11,702 nucleotides of DNA from Planctomycetota bacterium (GTDB lineage: Bacteria > Planctomycetota > Planctomycetia > Isosphaerales > Isosphaeraceae): positions 1 through 11,702 of the forward strand of contig JAJYCH010000065.1 in NCBI GenBank assembly GCA_021778575.1. The letters are read 5' to 3'. The position numbers and the translations under genes are program-made. Positions 4,859-11,702 of the stretch are shown here, piece after piece. Each line of letters opens with the position of its first letter. Position 1 is the stretch's first letter. Below the pieces are notes generated by a model. That model saw nothing but the letters and a program-made list of their open reading frames with translations. It ran no database searches and had not been told where the DNA came from.

Positions 4859-5842
4859 TCAAACCGCGAACAAGCGACTGACGCTCTCGCGCCGGTGAAT
4901 CGACAGGATCGCCTCGGCGAAGAGGGCGGCGACACTGACGATCCGGGCGTTCGTGGGCAACGGTTCGGCCCGGTAGCCAATGGTGTCGGTCAGGACCAGT
5001 TCCTTGATCGGGCTGGCTTCGATCTTGGCGGCCGATCCCTTGGTCAGAACTCCGTGCGAGACGCAGGCGTAGATATCCTTCGCGCCATGGGCCTTGCAGG
5101 CCTTGGCCATCTCGATCAAGGTTCCGCCGGTGATGGTGAAATCATCGACGATCAGGACGTTCTTGCCTTCGACACTGCCGATGATGTCGAGCACCGCGGC
5201 TCGTTCGTCGTGGTCGGTTCGGAGCTTGTAGCCGATCACGAACTGACAGCGCATGGCTTCGGCGAACTTCGAGGCTTGCTTGCTGAACCCGACGTCGGGC
5301 GAGGCGACGACCAGGTCGTTGATTTGCTTCTTCCGAAAATAGTCGACCAGGACGGGCATCCCCCAGAGGTGGTCGACCGGCCGCTTGAAGAACCCCTGAA
5401 TCTGGGCACTGTGCAGGTCCATCATCAAGACCCGATCGACTCCGGCCGCTTCCAGAGCATCAGCACAAACTCGGGCGCGGATCGAGACGCGGGGCTCGTC
5501 CTTCTTGTCCCCTTTGGCATAGGAGAAGAAGGGGATGACGGCGGTCACCTGGGTTGCGCTCGCTCGCTTGAGGGCGTCGATCCAGAACAGCAGTTCCATG
5601 AAGTTGTCGTTGACCGGGTGCTCGGTCCCCTGGATCACGAAGACGTCACGTCCCCGGACGTTCTCGAGAACCCGGACAAAGACGTTCCCCTCGCTGAAGA
5701 TCTTGGTCTCCGAGCGGGCTAACTCGATCCCCAGGTGGTCGCAGATCGACCGGGCCAGGACTCCGCTGGCGCGACCGGCGAAGATCTTCAACTCGCCGAA
5801 CGGGTCCACCGGCTTGACGACGAGATCCTGAGAAATGTCCAT
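4859..5842 (-). CDS. prs: ribose-phosphate pyrophosphokinase (PRPP synthase), divergent motifs
   Basis: The enzyme transfers pyrophosphate from ATP to ribose 5-phosphate, making PRPP for nucleotide, histidine, tryptophan and NAD synthesis in the cytoplasm. The 327-residue product has the family length and both phosphoribosyltransferase-like halves: FAGRASGVLARSICDHLG near the N-terminus, MMDLHSAQIQGFF (140-152; family 'vDLHagQIQGFF'), PVDHLWGMPVL (155-165), SPDVGFSKQASKFA (181-194) and the PRPP-binding loop VLIVDDFTITGGT (229-241). Two motifs depart from the common class I pattern: the ATP-site 'RQDRK' is KGDKK (110-114), and 'DDMIDTAGT' is DDFTITGGT. The ATG at 5842 lies after AGGA and GAGGGA. 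FKBP lies 125 bases upstream on the same strand; I see no functional link. Confidence 0.92.
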   Translation of the reverse strand: MDISQDLVVKPVDPFGELKIFAGRASGVLARSICDHLGIELARSETKIFSEGNVFVRVLENVRGRDVFVIQGTEHPVNDNFMELLFWIDALKRASATQVTAVIPFFSYAKGDKKDEPRVSIRARVCADALEAAGVDRVLMMDLHSAQIQGFFKRPVDHLWGMPVLVDYFRKKQINDLVVASPDVGFSKQASKFAEAMRCQFVIGYKLRTDHDERAAVLDIIGSVEGKNVLIVDDFTITGGTLIEMAKACKAHGAKDIYACVSHGVLTKGSAAKIEASPIKELVLTDTIGYRAEPLPTNARIVSVAALFAEAILSIHRRESVSRLFAV

Positions 5843-5967
5843 GATCCTGGCGATCCCTCAAGGCGCGGACAACCGTTCGACTGATCGGGAAACTGTGAGC
5901 AAATCTTAACGCGCGACGGCTCAACTCGCCAGCTAGCGGTCGATCCTTGAGCGGAATTGTCAGCGAT

Positions 5968-6300
5968 TCAGTGGATCTTCAGCAGTTCGACCTCGAAGAC
6001 CAGCGTCGCGTTGGGCGGGATCACCCCACCAGCCCCTGCGGCACCATAGCCTTCTTCGGGCGGGATGATCAGCTTGCGCTTGCCGCCGACCTTCATCCCG
6101 GCGACTCCCACGTCCCACCCCTTGATGACCCGACCCTTGCCGAGCGGGAACGAGAACGGCTGGTTGCGATCAACCGAGCTATCGAACTTGGTCCCGTTGA
6201 CCAGAGTGCCGGTGTAGTGAACCGAGACGTTGTCACCCGCCTTCGCCTCCGTCCCGGAGCCGACGATGAAATCTTCGATCTGAGTCTGAAAATCGGCCAC
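5968..6300 (-). CDS. FKBP-type peptidyl-prolyl cis-trans isomerase
   Basis: The 110-residue product is a single FKBP domain that speeds cis-trans isomerisation at prolines. The family signature is plain: [18 protein letters not shown] (25-42), [20 protein letters not shown] (48-67), [19 protein letters not shown] (68-86) and [16 protein letters not shown] (94-109). Active-site aromatics Y29, F39, D40, F51, V57, I59, W62 and Y85 are present. The GTG at 6300 is chosen because GGAG lies 8 bases upstream and it gives the minimal FKBP length. A longer frame from 6486 would be translated through the terminator at 6332-6368 and would overlap the cytochrome gene. No signal peptide is present with this start, so a cytoplasmic enzyme is likely. 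Confidence 0.93.
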   Translation of the reverse strand: MADFQTQIEDFIVGSGTEAKAGDNVSVHYTGTLVNGTKFDSSVDRNQPFSFPLGKGRVIKGWDVGVAGMKVGGKRKLIIPPEEGYGAAGAGGVIPPNATLVFEVELLKIH

Positions 6301-6331
6301 GAACAAATCTCCGGCGGGATCGGAATACCCG

Positions 6332-6368
6332 AAAAAAGTGAGAGGTCTCGCCCCTGCGGCGAGAGACC
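6332..6368 (-). terminator. intrinsic terminator of the cytochrome c gene
   Basis: On the minus strand a stem TCTCGCC/GGCGAGA, extended by outer GGTC/CC pairing with a small bulge, is followed after five bases by six T. It lies 63 bases past the cytochrome stop codon and before the FKBP start, so it separates the two genes and argues against the longer FKBP frame. Confidence 0.65.
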
Positions 6369-6430
6369 GTTCTGCTCCGATCGTACCGCCGGTTGTGGTT
6401 GAAAGACAATCGGTCGGCCAGCCCGGGGCG

Positions 6431-6841
6431 TCAACGAAGTGCGTCGGGGACCGGTTTATGAGCGATCTGATAGACGTAAGCGGCAATCGCCTTGAGGTCC
6501 GGCAACTCGTAAGTTCCGGCCCAGGCGGGCATCTGGGAGTCCTTCACTCCGTTGGCGACGACTTTCAACACCTCATCGGGTTTCTCGCCATATTTCCAGG
6601 GATCGCTGGCGAGGTTCCTGGGGCGCGGGTTGAGACTCTTCGCGAGCGGTCCGTCGCCGAGTCCAGCCGGTCCGTGACAGGCCACGCAGCGTTCGAGGTA
6701 GATTTCACGACCGCGCAGCAGGAGCGGATCGGCGGCGATCTCGGCGGGAATCGGCTCGCCGGGGCGGCTTAACTGGTGATACGCCAGGAACCCACCAAGC
6801 CCGAAGAGTGCGATCAGGCCGAAAACCCAGCGAACGGCCAT
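6431..6841 (-). CDS. membrane-anchored monohaem cytochrome c
   Basis: The 136-residue product begins [20 protein letters not shown], a single membrane helix or uncleaved signal (about 3-21), followed by a class I cytochrome c domain outside the membrane. The haem-binding motif is CVACH (52-56) in [23 protein letters not shown], and the likely distal ligand is Met104 in DSQMPAW. The end [16 protein letters not shown] is the usual C-terminal helix. It is an electron carrier of unknown partner; no oxidase gene is adjacent. The ATG at 6841 is chosen because it starts directly at the membrane helix. The frame stays open upstream to 7048, but that part has no family features and overlaps the next gene. 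The ribosome site is weak. Confidence 0.88.
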   Translation of the reverse strand: MAVRWVFGLIALFGLGGFLAYHQLSRPGEPIPAEIAADPLLLRGREIYLERCVACHGPAGLGDGPLAKSLNPRPRNLASDPWKYGEKPDEVLKVVANGVKDSQMPAWAGTYELPDLKAIAAYVYQIAHKPVPDALR

Positions 6842-6981
6842 CGGTCGAGCTTCGATCGGCCCGGAAGTCGCGTTGTCGTGATCCAAGGGGTCATCCGCCG
6901 GTTCGAGGAACGAGCCACGACCTCGGTTGTGGGTCGGCCCCGTCCAGGATAGCGGACGATCCCCTTGCGAGGAAATCCCGA

Positions 6982-7320
6982 TCAGATCACAGCCATCTCG
7001 GCGAACTCGGGTTCCTGATCGTTGGGCACGAGCGGAATGACCGACCACGACTGGAGCCAGAACGCATCCACATACGCCCAGTACAGTTTGCGGCCGACGT
7101 GCGAACCATAGTGGTTGACCAGCATCTCTTCCATGGGCTTCAAGAAAATCCTGGCCTTGGCCTCGCCGCTCAGTTGCCAGGAGGCGATTTCCCGGGCGAT
7201 CTGTCGGATCTCGGCTTTCATGATCATCACGGCTCGGGAATCATTCCCGTCCTTGAAGCAGCGCGACAGGGCTGCCAGCGTGCGCGTGGTGACTTCGCTG
7301 ATGAGCAATGGGCTGGGCAT
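6982..7320 (-). CDS. small conserved-looking helical protein of unknown function
   Basis: I do not recognise this family. The 112-residue product from the ATG at 7320 reads MPSPLLISEVTTRTLAALSR, then a charged helix (AVMIMKAEIRQIAREIASWQ, 30-49), a segment EAKARIFLKPMEEMLVNHYG (53-72) and a tryptophan- and tyrosine-rich stretch (LYWAYVDAFWLQSW, 79-92), with an acidic end. It has no signal peptide or clear membrane helix and should be soluble. The start is well supported by AAGGAG about 9 bases upstream; a longer frame from 7491 would overlap the sigma-factor gene. It lies 148 bases after the sigma gene and 140 before the cytochrome start, probably its own unit. Confidence 0.7.
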   Translation of the reverse strand: MPSPLLISEVTTRTLAALSRCFKDGNDSRAVMIMKAEIRQIAREIASWQLSGEAKARIFLKPMEEMLVNHYGSHVGRKLYWAYVDAFWLQSWSVIPLVPNDQEPEFAEMAVI

Positions 7321-7426
7321 TTTCGGGTGCTCCTTCAGTCGAGCGTGGGAATCGCCCGTGGGCTTGCTCAGGGGAGTCAAGGCCGTGGCGACCCCCAACC
7401 GGCTCTTCGGAAAATGGCGATCACGG

Positions 7427-7456
7427 AAAAAACGCGTCGTTGCGTGGTCCAACCAC
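7427..7456 (-). terminator. possible terminator after the sigma-factor gene
   Basis: On the minus strand a perfect GTGGT-TGG-ACCAC hairpin lies 13 bases past the sigma-factor stop and is followed, after a short CGC/GCG element, by six T. The stem is short and separated from the T-run by 11 bases, so efficiency is doubtful. Confidence 0.35.
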
Positions 7457-7468
7457 TGTCTGCGTCGA

Positions 7469-8074
7469 TCAGCGGTCGGAGAGTATCTCACGGAGCCGGA
7501 GAAGTGCGCGAACGGTTCGAACCTTCGCGGCTCCCTCTGTGATCCCGAAATAGTGCGCGATCTGCGCCGGAGTCTGATTCTCGAAGTGGCGCATGGTCAC
7601 AATTTGACGATCACCTGGTCTGAGGAGGTTCAAGGCATCCTGAAGTTCGAGGAGCCGGTCGGCCCGGTCGAGTGCTTCGGAGTGTTCGTACTGCGAAAGG
7701 GATTGGGTAGGGTCCTCCGATTCGTTGGTGCCGGCCTTGGGCCGAGGATTTTCGCGGGCCACGCTCCGGCGTTCCGCCATGATGTGAGTCCTGTGAGCGT
7801 CGATGATTCGATCGCGGGCCAGCCGCTTGAGCCAGTCGAGAAACGGCATCGGCCGCTGGACGAGATAATCATCAAGCCGTCTGGCGGCGGTGGTCAGGGC
7901 CTCCTGGACAATGTCGGACGCATCGAGCCGGGCGGACAGTCGATCATCGAGACGCAAGGCGACCGACCGTTTCAGACGCTCCCGATACCGTTCCAGTAAC
8001 TGATCACGAGCCGACGAATCACCACTCTCCGCTCGGGCCAACAGGTGGTGGGTCGGTTCGCGGTTCTGTCCCAT
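7469..8074 (-). CDS. ECF-type RNA polymerase sigma factor
   Basis: The 201-residue product has only sigma regions 2 and 4, as in ECF sigma factors. Region 2 spans about 25-97 (LLERYRERLKRSVALRLD, then SARLDASDIVQEALTTAARR and FLDWLKRLARDRIIDAHR), containing the core-binding 'DASDIVQEA' element common in planctomycete sigma factors. Region 4 spans about 140-197 (LLRPGDRQIVTMRHFENQTP, then QIAHYFGITEGAAKVRTVRA) with a helix-turn-helix for -35 recognition. The linker (100-138) is polar and acidic. The gene follows the kinase gene by 74 bases on the same strand, so they are probably one operon. No anti-sigma gene is visible; in planctomycetes such kinase-linked sigma factors are thought to be controlled by phosphorylation. 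GAGGGA lies about 10 bases before the ATG. Confidence 0.93.
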   Translation of the reverse strand: MGQNREPTHHLLARAESGDSSARDQLLERYRERLKRSVALRLDDRLSARLDASDIVQEALTTAARRLDDYLVQRPMPFLDWLKRLARDRIIDAHRTHIMAERRSVARENPRPKAGTNESEDPTQSLSQYEHSEALDRADRLLELQDALNLLRPGDRQIVTMRHFENQTPAQIAHYFGITEGAAKVRTVRALLRLREILSDR

Positions 8075-8148
8075 CGATCCGTGATCCCTCGTCCCTCAAT
8101 AATAAATCCGCAAGAACCGCCGACAGGTTACGGCCGAACAAGAATAAT

Positions 8149-10917
8149 TTAGCGATGGGTCAAAATGGCCCGATCCGTTGCCGGAGATGTGTCAAAAGGG
8201 CTCTCGGGAAAGTCCAGGTCGAGAATCAGGAGCCGAAATTCCGCGGATTCCCCCAGACAGGATCGAGATTTCGCCACGGAACGAATCGCCGCGAAATCGC
8301 GATGTCCCAGTTGAATCGCATGACGAAAGGTCATGGCCGCGCGGTCGGCTTCGGTCGCTCGCTCGGCGCCGGTCAGGCATTGCGCCAGATCAGCTCGGGT
8401 CAAGGCCAGGTTATAGAGGCCAACCGAGGACAGTCCCTGTCCTTCCTGGAGCGCGGCGGAGCGACGAAAGGCCTCGACGGCGAACGATTGATTTCCTTTC
8501 AAGACATGAATTTGTCCGGTCGCCAGCAAACTGTGCGAGATTAAGACCCGGTAGGCGGCCGACGTCGGCAGGGTTGCCGACAGTGACTCGCGGATCGCCA
8601 GGGCTCGCTCGTGGAGTTTGAGGGATTCGTCGATCCTGCCGGACCAGGACATCAGGTCGCCAAGATCCTTGAGCACACCGGAGAGTTCGAGCTGGAACCG
8701 AGAATTGGCCGGATCGGACTGAATCAACTGCTCAAGGATCGCGCGAGCCTGCTTCAAGGTCTCCTGAGCGTCGCGGTGGCGATTCATGAAAATTTGAAGG
8801 ACTCCTCGACGGTTCAACAGGGTTGCCAGAGCGTCTCTCGGGCCGAGCGAGCCGGGGTCCTCTTGGGCGAGTTTCTCCTGGATCTTCAACGCGCGATCGA
8901 AGGCTTCCAGAGCCAACTGATTCCGTTTCAAGAGTTTCAGAGATTCGCCATGCTCCATTTCCGCCTGGGCCAGAAGACCTTGAAACCAGCGATTCGCCGG
9001 CGCGAGATGACCGACGACTTCCAGGATCGATCGGGCTTCTTCCAGTAAATGCAAACTGGCTGACGCACCCTCAAGACTCCGGACCATCACTCCGAGCGAG
9101 ATCAGACACGAAGCGACCTCGGCCTTCGCCTTGGGGTCCTGGGGCGATTCTTCAGCCAGGGCTCTTCGAAGCTCCAGGGCTTTCCGGTAGGCGGACAGGA
9201 TCTCCTGGCGCGTTCCATAACGGGCTTCGAGATGGGCGATCTGACTGTATACCCGAGCGGTGGCCTCGCGTGACGTCCGATCGTGCTGCTCGGCGAGTTG
9301 GAATTCCAGCCTCCGGTAAAACGCGATGGCTCCCTGGAGTAACCGCGAGCGAAGCCCCGCGAATTCGGCTTCGCGGAGCAGGGGGTCGTCGCTGACCCCG
9401 TTGTGAAAGGTTCGGAGGGCGTCCAGCGCCAGGTCGAAGCGGGCTCGTTCGCGGAGACTCGCGGCTTGCAATTCCTGGTTCGACCTGGCTTCCCGCGCAT
9501 TCGCTTCGACCAGCGAATGATTGATCCGATTCGCCAGGGCGTTCGCCTCGCGCAGCTTGTCGTTGGCTCGCGATTGGACGGCCAGGACCAGTCCGAGGGA
9601 GATGGTCGCGACCAGCAAACCGGCCAGGACCGCCGCGACCATCGTTCGATGTTGTCGGGCCCAGCGGCCGACCCTCGGGCCGATCGGTTCACGAAACGCC
9701 ACGACCGGTTCATCGGCCATCCAGCGTTCGATCTCGTCGGCGAGTTCCCTGGTCGAGGCGTAGCGGTCGGTGGGTTTGAGTGCCATCGCCTTCAGGCAGA
9801 TCGCTTCCAGCGGCCGAGGCAAACTCGGCTTGATCTCGCGCGGTCGAGGGAAGTTCCCCGCCCGAACATCCTCGAGAATCCGGCCCGGTTCCTTCGAGAC
9901 GAACGGAGACCGGCCGGTCAGCAAGCAGAAAAACGTGGCCCCCAGGCTGTAGACGTCAGAGGTTGGTTCCAGCGGCGGCCTGTCCCTCGCGGCTTGCTCG
10001 GGGCTCATGAACGCGGGTGTACCCACGGTCGATCCGGGAAGAGTTTCGCCACTCTCCGGCGAGATCAGGAGCGGACCTTCGTCATCGCGATCGGTCTCGG
10101 TTGCGCCGATCGGCTTGGCCAGTCCCCAGTCGACGACCAGGGTCTCGCCATGCTTTCCGATCATGATGTTGCTGGGTTTGAGGTCGCGATGCAGAATGCC
10201 TCGTCCATGGGCGTAATCGACCGCATTGCAGACGTCCATGAATCGCCGGAGAAGCTTGCGAAGCTCGAAGGACCAGGCTCTTGAGTCGCGTGCCGGCGAT
10301 CGGTCGTGGAATCGCTCGATGGCGTCGGCCAGAGTTTCGCCCCTGATCAGTTTCATCGCGTAATAAGGGCGGCCGTCGCTGGAATGGCCCAGGCTGTAAA
10401 CCGGGACGATCCCGGGATGTTCAAGTCCTCCGGTGATCTCGGCTTCGATCAAGAACCGATCGCGCCGAGCGGGATTATCGGCCTGTCGAACGTGAATCTG
10501 TTTGAACGCGACCTCGCGGTTCAGCTCACGGTCGATGGCAACGGAAACCGTCCCGAGTCCTCCCTCGGCATGAGGGCGGATCACCTCGAACCGCGGTCCT
10601 GATCGCGGGCACGGACCTTCTCGCAACCCACTGGAGATTTCCGGAGAAAACTCCGTGAGAGCGGGGTACGGATTTAAGAAATCCGTCGGATAGCGCCTGG
10701 AGTATTGATCCTTCAGCAGTTCAGCAAAAGCCTCAAGGAGTTCCCGGCGGCTGGAGTTGTCAGGACCCGGTGCGGACCAGTGATCGATGATCGAAGTGTC
10801 CGGATCGTTCGACCATCGGTGATAGGCATCCGCCATTTCCTGTAAGTTGTCGAGAGCTTCCTGAAGCTGCAGCAAACCCGTCAGAGGCGTGGAACCACTC
10901 CTGGCCCTTGAATCCAT
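8149..10917 (-). CDS. receptor-like Ser/Thr protein kinase with TPR-like C-terminal region
   Basis: From the ATG at 10917 the protein has 922 residues; an ATG at 10935 adds six but lacks a ribosome site, while GGAG lies 7 bases before 10917. Counting from 10935: an N-terminal helical region (1-115); a Hanks-type kinase domain (about 116-408) with glycine loop AEGGLGTV (123-130), VAFK lysine K145, HRDLKPSN catalytic loop (249-256), DWG in place of DFG (269-271), GTPAFMSPEQA (305-315) and DVYSLGATFFCLLTGRSPF (327-345); one membrane helix (431-453); a coiled-coil-like stretch (455-500); then TPR-like helical repeats (about 530-870). All catalytic residues are present, so it should be active. The layout implies a cytoplasmic kinase and an outward helical sensor or scaffold. 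It probably controls the downstream sigma factor. Confidence 0.93.
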   Translation of the reverse strand: MDSRARSGSTPLTGLLQLQEALDNLQEMADAYHRWSNDPDTSIIDHWSAPGPDNSSRRELLEAFAELLKDQYSRRYPTDFLNPYPALTEFSPEISSGLREGPCPRSGPRFEVIRPHAEGGLGTVSVAIDRELNREVAFKQIHVRQADNPARRDRFLIEAEITGGLEHPGIVPVYSLGHSSDGRPYYAMKLIRGETLADAIERFHDRSPARDSRAWSFELRKLLRRFMDVCNAVDYAHGRGILHRDLKPSNIMIGKHGETLVVDWGLAKPIGATETDRDDEGPLLISPESGETLPGSTVGTPAFMSPEQAARDRPPLEPTSDVYSLGATFFCLLTGRSPFVSKEPGRILEDVRAGNFPRPREIKPSLPRPLEAICLKAMALKPTDRYASTRELADEIERWMADEPVVAFREPIGPRVGRWARQHRTMVAAVLAGLLVATISLGLVLAVQSRANDKLREANALANRINHSLVEANAREARSNQELQAASLRERARFDLALDALRTFHNGVSDDPLLREAEFAGLRSRLLQGAIAFYRRLEFQLAEQHDRTSREATARVYSQIAHLEARYGTRQEILSAYRKALELRRALAEESPQDPKAKAEVASCLISLGVMVRSLEGASASLHLLEEARSILEVVGHLAPANRWFQGLLAQAEMEHGESLKLLKRNQLALEAFDRALKIQEKLAQEDPGSLGPRDALATLLNRRGVLQIFMNRHRDAQETLKQARAILEQLIQSDPANSRFQLELSGVLKDLGDLMSWSGRIDESLKLHERALAIRESLSATLPTSAAYRVLISHSLLATGQIHVLKGNQSFAVEAFRRSAALQEGQGLSSVGLYNLALTRADLAQCLTGAERATEADRAAMTFRHAIQLGHRDFAAIRSVAKSRSCLGESAEFRLLILDLDFPESPFDTSPATDRAILTHR

Positions 10918-11126
10918 GGTGGAACTCCGACTCATTGGCTGAGACTAAGGCGATCGGGTTTTCTGATTTCTCGCACGAAACCGTGGCTGATCCAGAGTTC
11001 GCGCAGGGGCGACCGCACGCTCACGCGTAACTAGGTGAACGACATCATTGTCGGCACTCGGCGATTTTATGGATGATCCTGGTCGAACGTTGACCAGAAC
11101 GAAGTGACTTCGTCGGCAATGGAGAA

Positions 11127-11156
11127 ACTATAGCCCGAGAACGGAACAAGTTTCAA
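11127..11156 (-). promoter_or_regulatory. sigma70-type promoter for the kinase-sigma operon
   Basis: On the minus strand TTGAAA (11156-11151, 5 of 6) and TATAGT (11132-11127, 5 of 6) are separated by 18 bases, next to an AT-rich upstream block (11157-11195). Transcription would start near 11120, giving a leader of about 200 bases before the kinase ATG. This is the best promoter match I see in the window. It resembles a housekeeping promoter; autoregulation by the operon's own sigma factor is not shown. Confidence 0.6.
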
Positions 11157-11406
11157 TAAAGACGTTTAAAATTAACAACAAAATTAGGCTAGTACCGTCG
11201 AAGAAGGATTTCGCGAGGTTCCAGAACGCGGAATGGTAACGATGAGCAACTCGCGGACTTCATCGGCGATGGACTGGTCGATTTTTGGGGAATGGTAAAA
11301 TCGAGGTGGGGGGAACTGGCAAATCGGATGTCGACGTGACTGGGAATGCGGACAAGATCGGCGCGAAGGCGCGCAGGATGGTGAGTTGATCTCGGTGGGG
11401 GGGGTG

Positions 11407-11433
11407 TCGGGGCCGGCAATCACTCCGGCCCGA
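11407..11433 (-). terminator. GC-rich hairpin downstream of csrA
   Basis: TCGGGGCCGG (11407-11416) pairs with CCGGCCCGA (11425-11433) with one bulged G around an 8-base loop. It lies 54 bases past the csrA stop codon and so may mark the transcript end. A C-rich stretch, not a T-run, follows on the minus strand, so it is at best a non-standard terminator. Confidence 0.4.
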
Positions 11434-11487
11434 GATCATCAGCCGAGATTCGCGTGATCGACGCTGTTCGCGGAGGAACAGGCTCGT

Positions 11488-11682
11488 TCAGGTAACATCG
11501 ACCCCGAACAGGCCGGCGATCCGTTCCCGCTCGACGATGGCGATCTCCTCGCGATGAATCGGGAGGTCGTCCGGGGCTTCGATGCCGATCCGGACCGAGT
11601 TCCGGTCGATCTTCACGATCGTCACTTTGATGTCGCCGCCGACCTGGAACCGTTGACCGAGCTTCCTGCTCAGGACTACCAT
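11488..11682 (-). CDS. csrA: CsrA, carbon storage regulator (RNA-binding translational regulator)
   Basis: CsrA dimers bind GGA motifs in mRNA leaders and usually block ribosome access, controlling carbon flow, motility and biofilm. The 64-residue product is a full-length member: MVVLSRKLGQRFQVGGDIKV (1-20), TIVKIDRNSVRIGIEAPDDL (21-40) and PIHREEIAIVERERIAG (41-57). The RNA-contacting elements are present: LSRK near the start and the P-x-HREE segment with R44. The ATG at 11682 is fixed by a perfect AAGGAGG 8 bases upstream. That site itself contains ANGGA-type sequence, so self-repression is plausible. Its 5' context is cut by the window end. Confidence 0.96.
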   Translation of the reverse strand: MVVLSRKLGQRFQVGGDIKVTIVKIDRNSVRIGIEAPDDLPIHREEIAIVERERIAGLFGVDVT

Positions 11683-11690
11683 GGGTCACT

Positions 11691-11697
11691 CCTCCTT
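11691..11697 (-). promoter_or_regulatory. csrA ribosome binding site with a CsrA-type GGA motif
   Basis: AAGGAGG lies 8 bases before the csrA ATG and decides the start. AAGGA fits the ANGGA consensus bound by CsrA, and a second overlapping AGGA follows. In several bacteria CsrA represses its own translation through such sites; that it does so here is inferred. Confidence 0.6.
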
Positions 11698-11702
11698 GAG
11701 CG

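Larger units (their letters stand above)
10918..11487. other. long intergenic region between the kinase gene and csrA
   Basis: This 570-base stretch holds the kinase promoter and long leader (about 200 bases) and the 3' end of csrA. Short minus-strand frames at 11184-11423 overlap each other, are rich in Pro/Ser/Arg and have no recognisable features, so I do not call them genes. A near-palindrome TGGTC-GAACGTT-GACCA lies at 11080-11096 and GAAGTGACTTC at 11101-11111, both downstream of the kinase promoter. An AT-rich block (11150-11195) and a run of eight G (11397-11404) stand out from the surrounding composition. Confidence 0.5.

Noticed and set aside
4700..5722. 340-codon plus-strand frame opposite prs
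   Set aside because: It is the antisense shadow of prs, low in complexity and without family features.
6301..6486. N-terminal extension of the FKBP frame
   Set aside because: It would be read through an intrinsic terminator and into the cytochrome gene, and the GTG at 6300 has a proper ribosome site and gives a normal FKBP length.
6842..7048. N-terminal extension of the cytochrome frame
   Set aside because: It precedes the membrane helix, lacks family features and overlaps the next gene; the ATG at 6841 begins directly at the helix.
8178..8621. Arg-rich plus-strand frames opposite the kinase C-terminus
   Set aside because: They are antisense to helical-repeat coding sequence and have a composition typical of shadow frames.
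11184..11423. Two overlapping minus-strand frames downstream of csrA
   Set aside because: Pro/Ser/Arg-rich composition, no ribosome site, no motif, and two frames of nearly equal extent over the same DNA point to chance.

Overview
The window looks like chromosomal DNA of a GC-rich planctomycete, probably near the Isosphaeraceae. The evidence is a PSD1-type cytochrome c protein start, a Ser/Thr kinase with C-terminal TPR-like helices next to an ECF-type sigma factor, small paralogous membrane proteins of the 'RFxLRxLM' type, and scattered single housekeeping genes. The taxon is inferred from gene content only. Almost everything is on the minus strand; the exceptions are two small membrane-protein genes and a decayed toxin-antitoxin remnant.

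Layout by increasing coordinate: the N-terminus of a secreted PSD1-type protein (1-134, minus, cut by the window edge); a 400-base gap; ruvB and ruvA (538-2291, minus, transcribed ruvA then ruvB); two plus-strand, tandemly duplicated two-helix membrane proteins (2480-3296); a short accessory patch (about 3300-4760); prs (PRPP synthase), an FKBP peptidyl-prolyl isomerase, a membrane-anchored monohaem cytochrome c and a small unknown helical protein (4859-7320, minus); an ECF-type sigma factor and a 922-residue receptor-like Ser/Thr kinase (7469-10917, minus, kinase transcribed first); a 550-base gap with a good kinase promoter; and csrA (11488-11682, minus).

The accessory patch is the most unusual part. 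It holds an intact higB-higA type II toxin-antitoxin operon. Its promoter has a 15-bp imperfect palindrome filling the spacer between -35 and -10, a second copy of that palindrome lies just upstream, and a perfect hairpin lies between toxin and antitoxin. The operon sits between perfect 13-bp inverted repeats about 1.15 kb apart. Just outside the left repeat is the wreck of a second toxin-antitoxin pair: the C-terminus of a RelE-like toxin, overlapping by one base the first 17 or so codons of an XRE-type antitoxin. The antitoxin frame then runs into a 63-base hairpin of about 29 pairs with a GCAA tetraloop, followed by further hairpins with mutually exclusive pairings. I read this as a palindromic (REP/MITE-like) element that landed in an old toxin-antitoxin locus. 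That reading is inference.

How the genes work together: RuvAB is the Holliday-junction branch-migration motor. The kinase and sigma factor probably form one signalling unit in which a membrane kinase controls a sigma factor; no anti-sigma gene is visible. CsrA is a post-transcriptional regulator. Prs, FKBP and cytochrome c are unrelated housekeeping functions that happen to be adjacent. No rRNA, tRNA, CRISPR array or intact transposase was seen.
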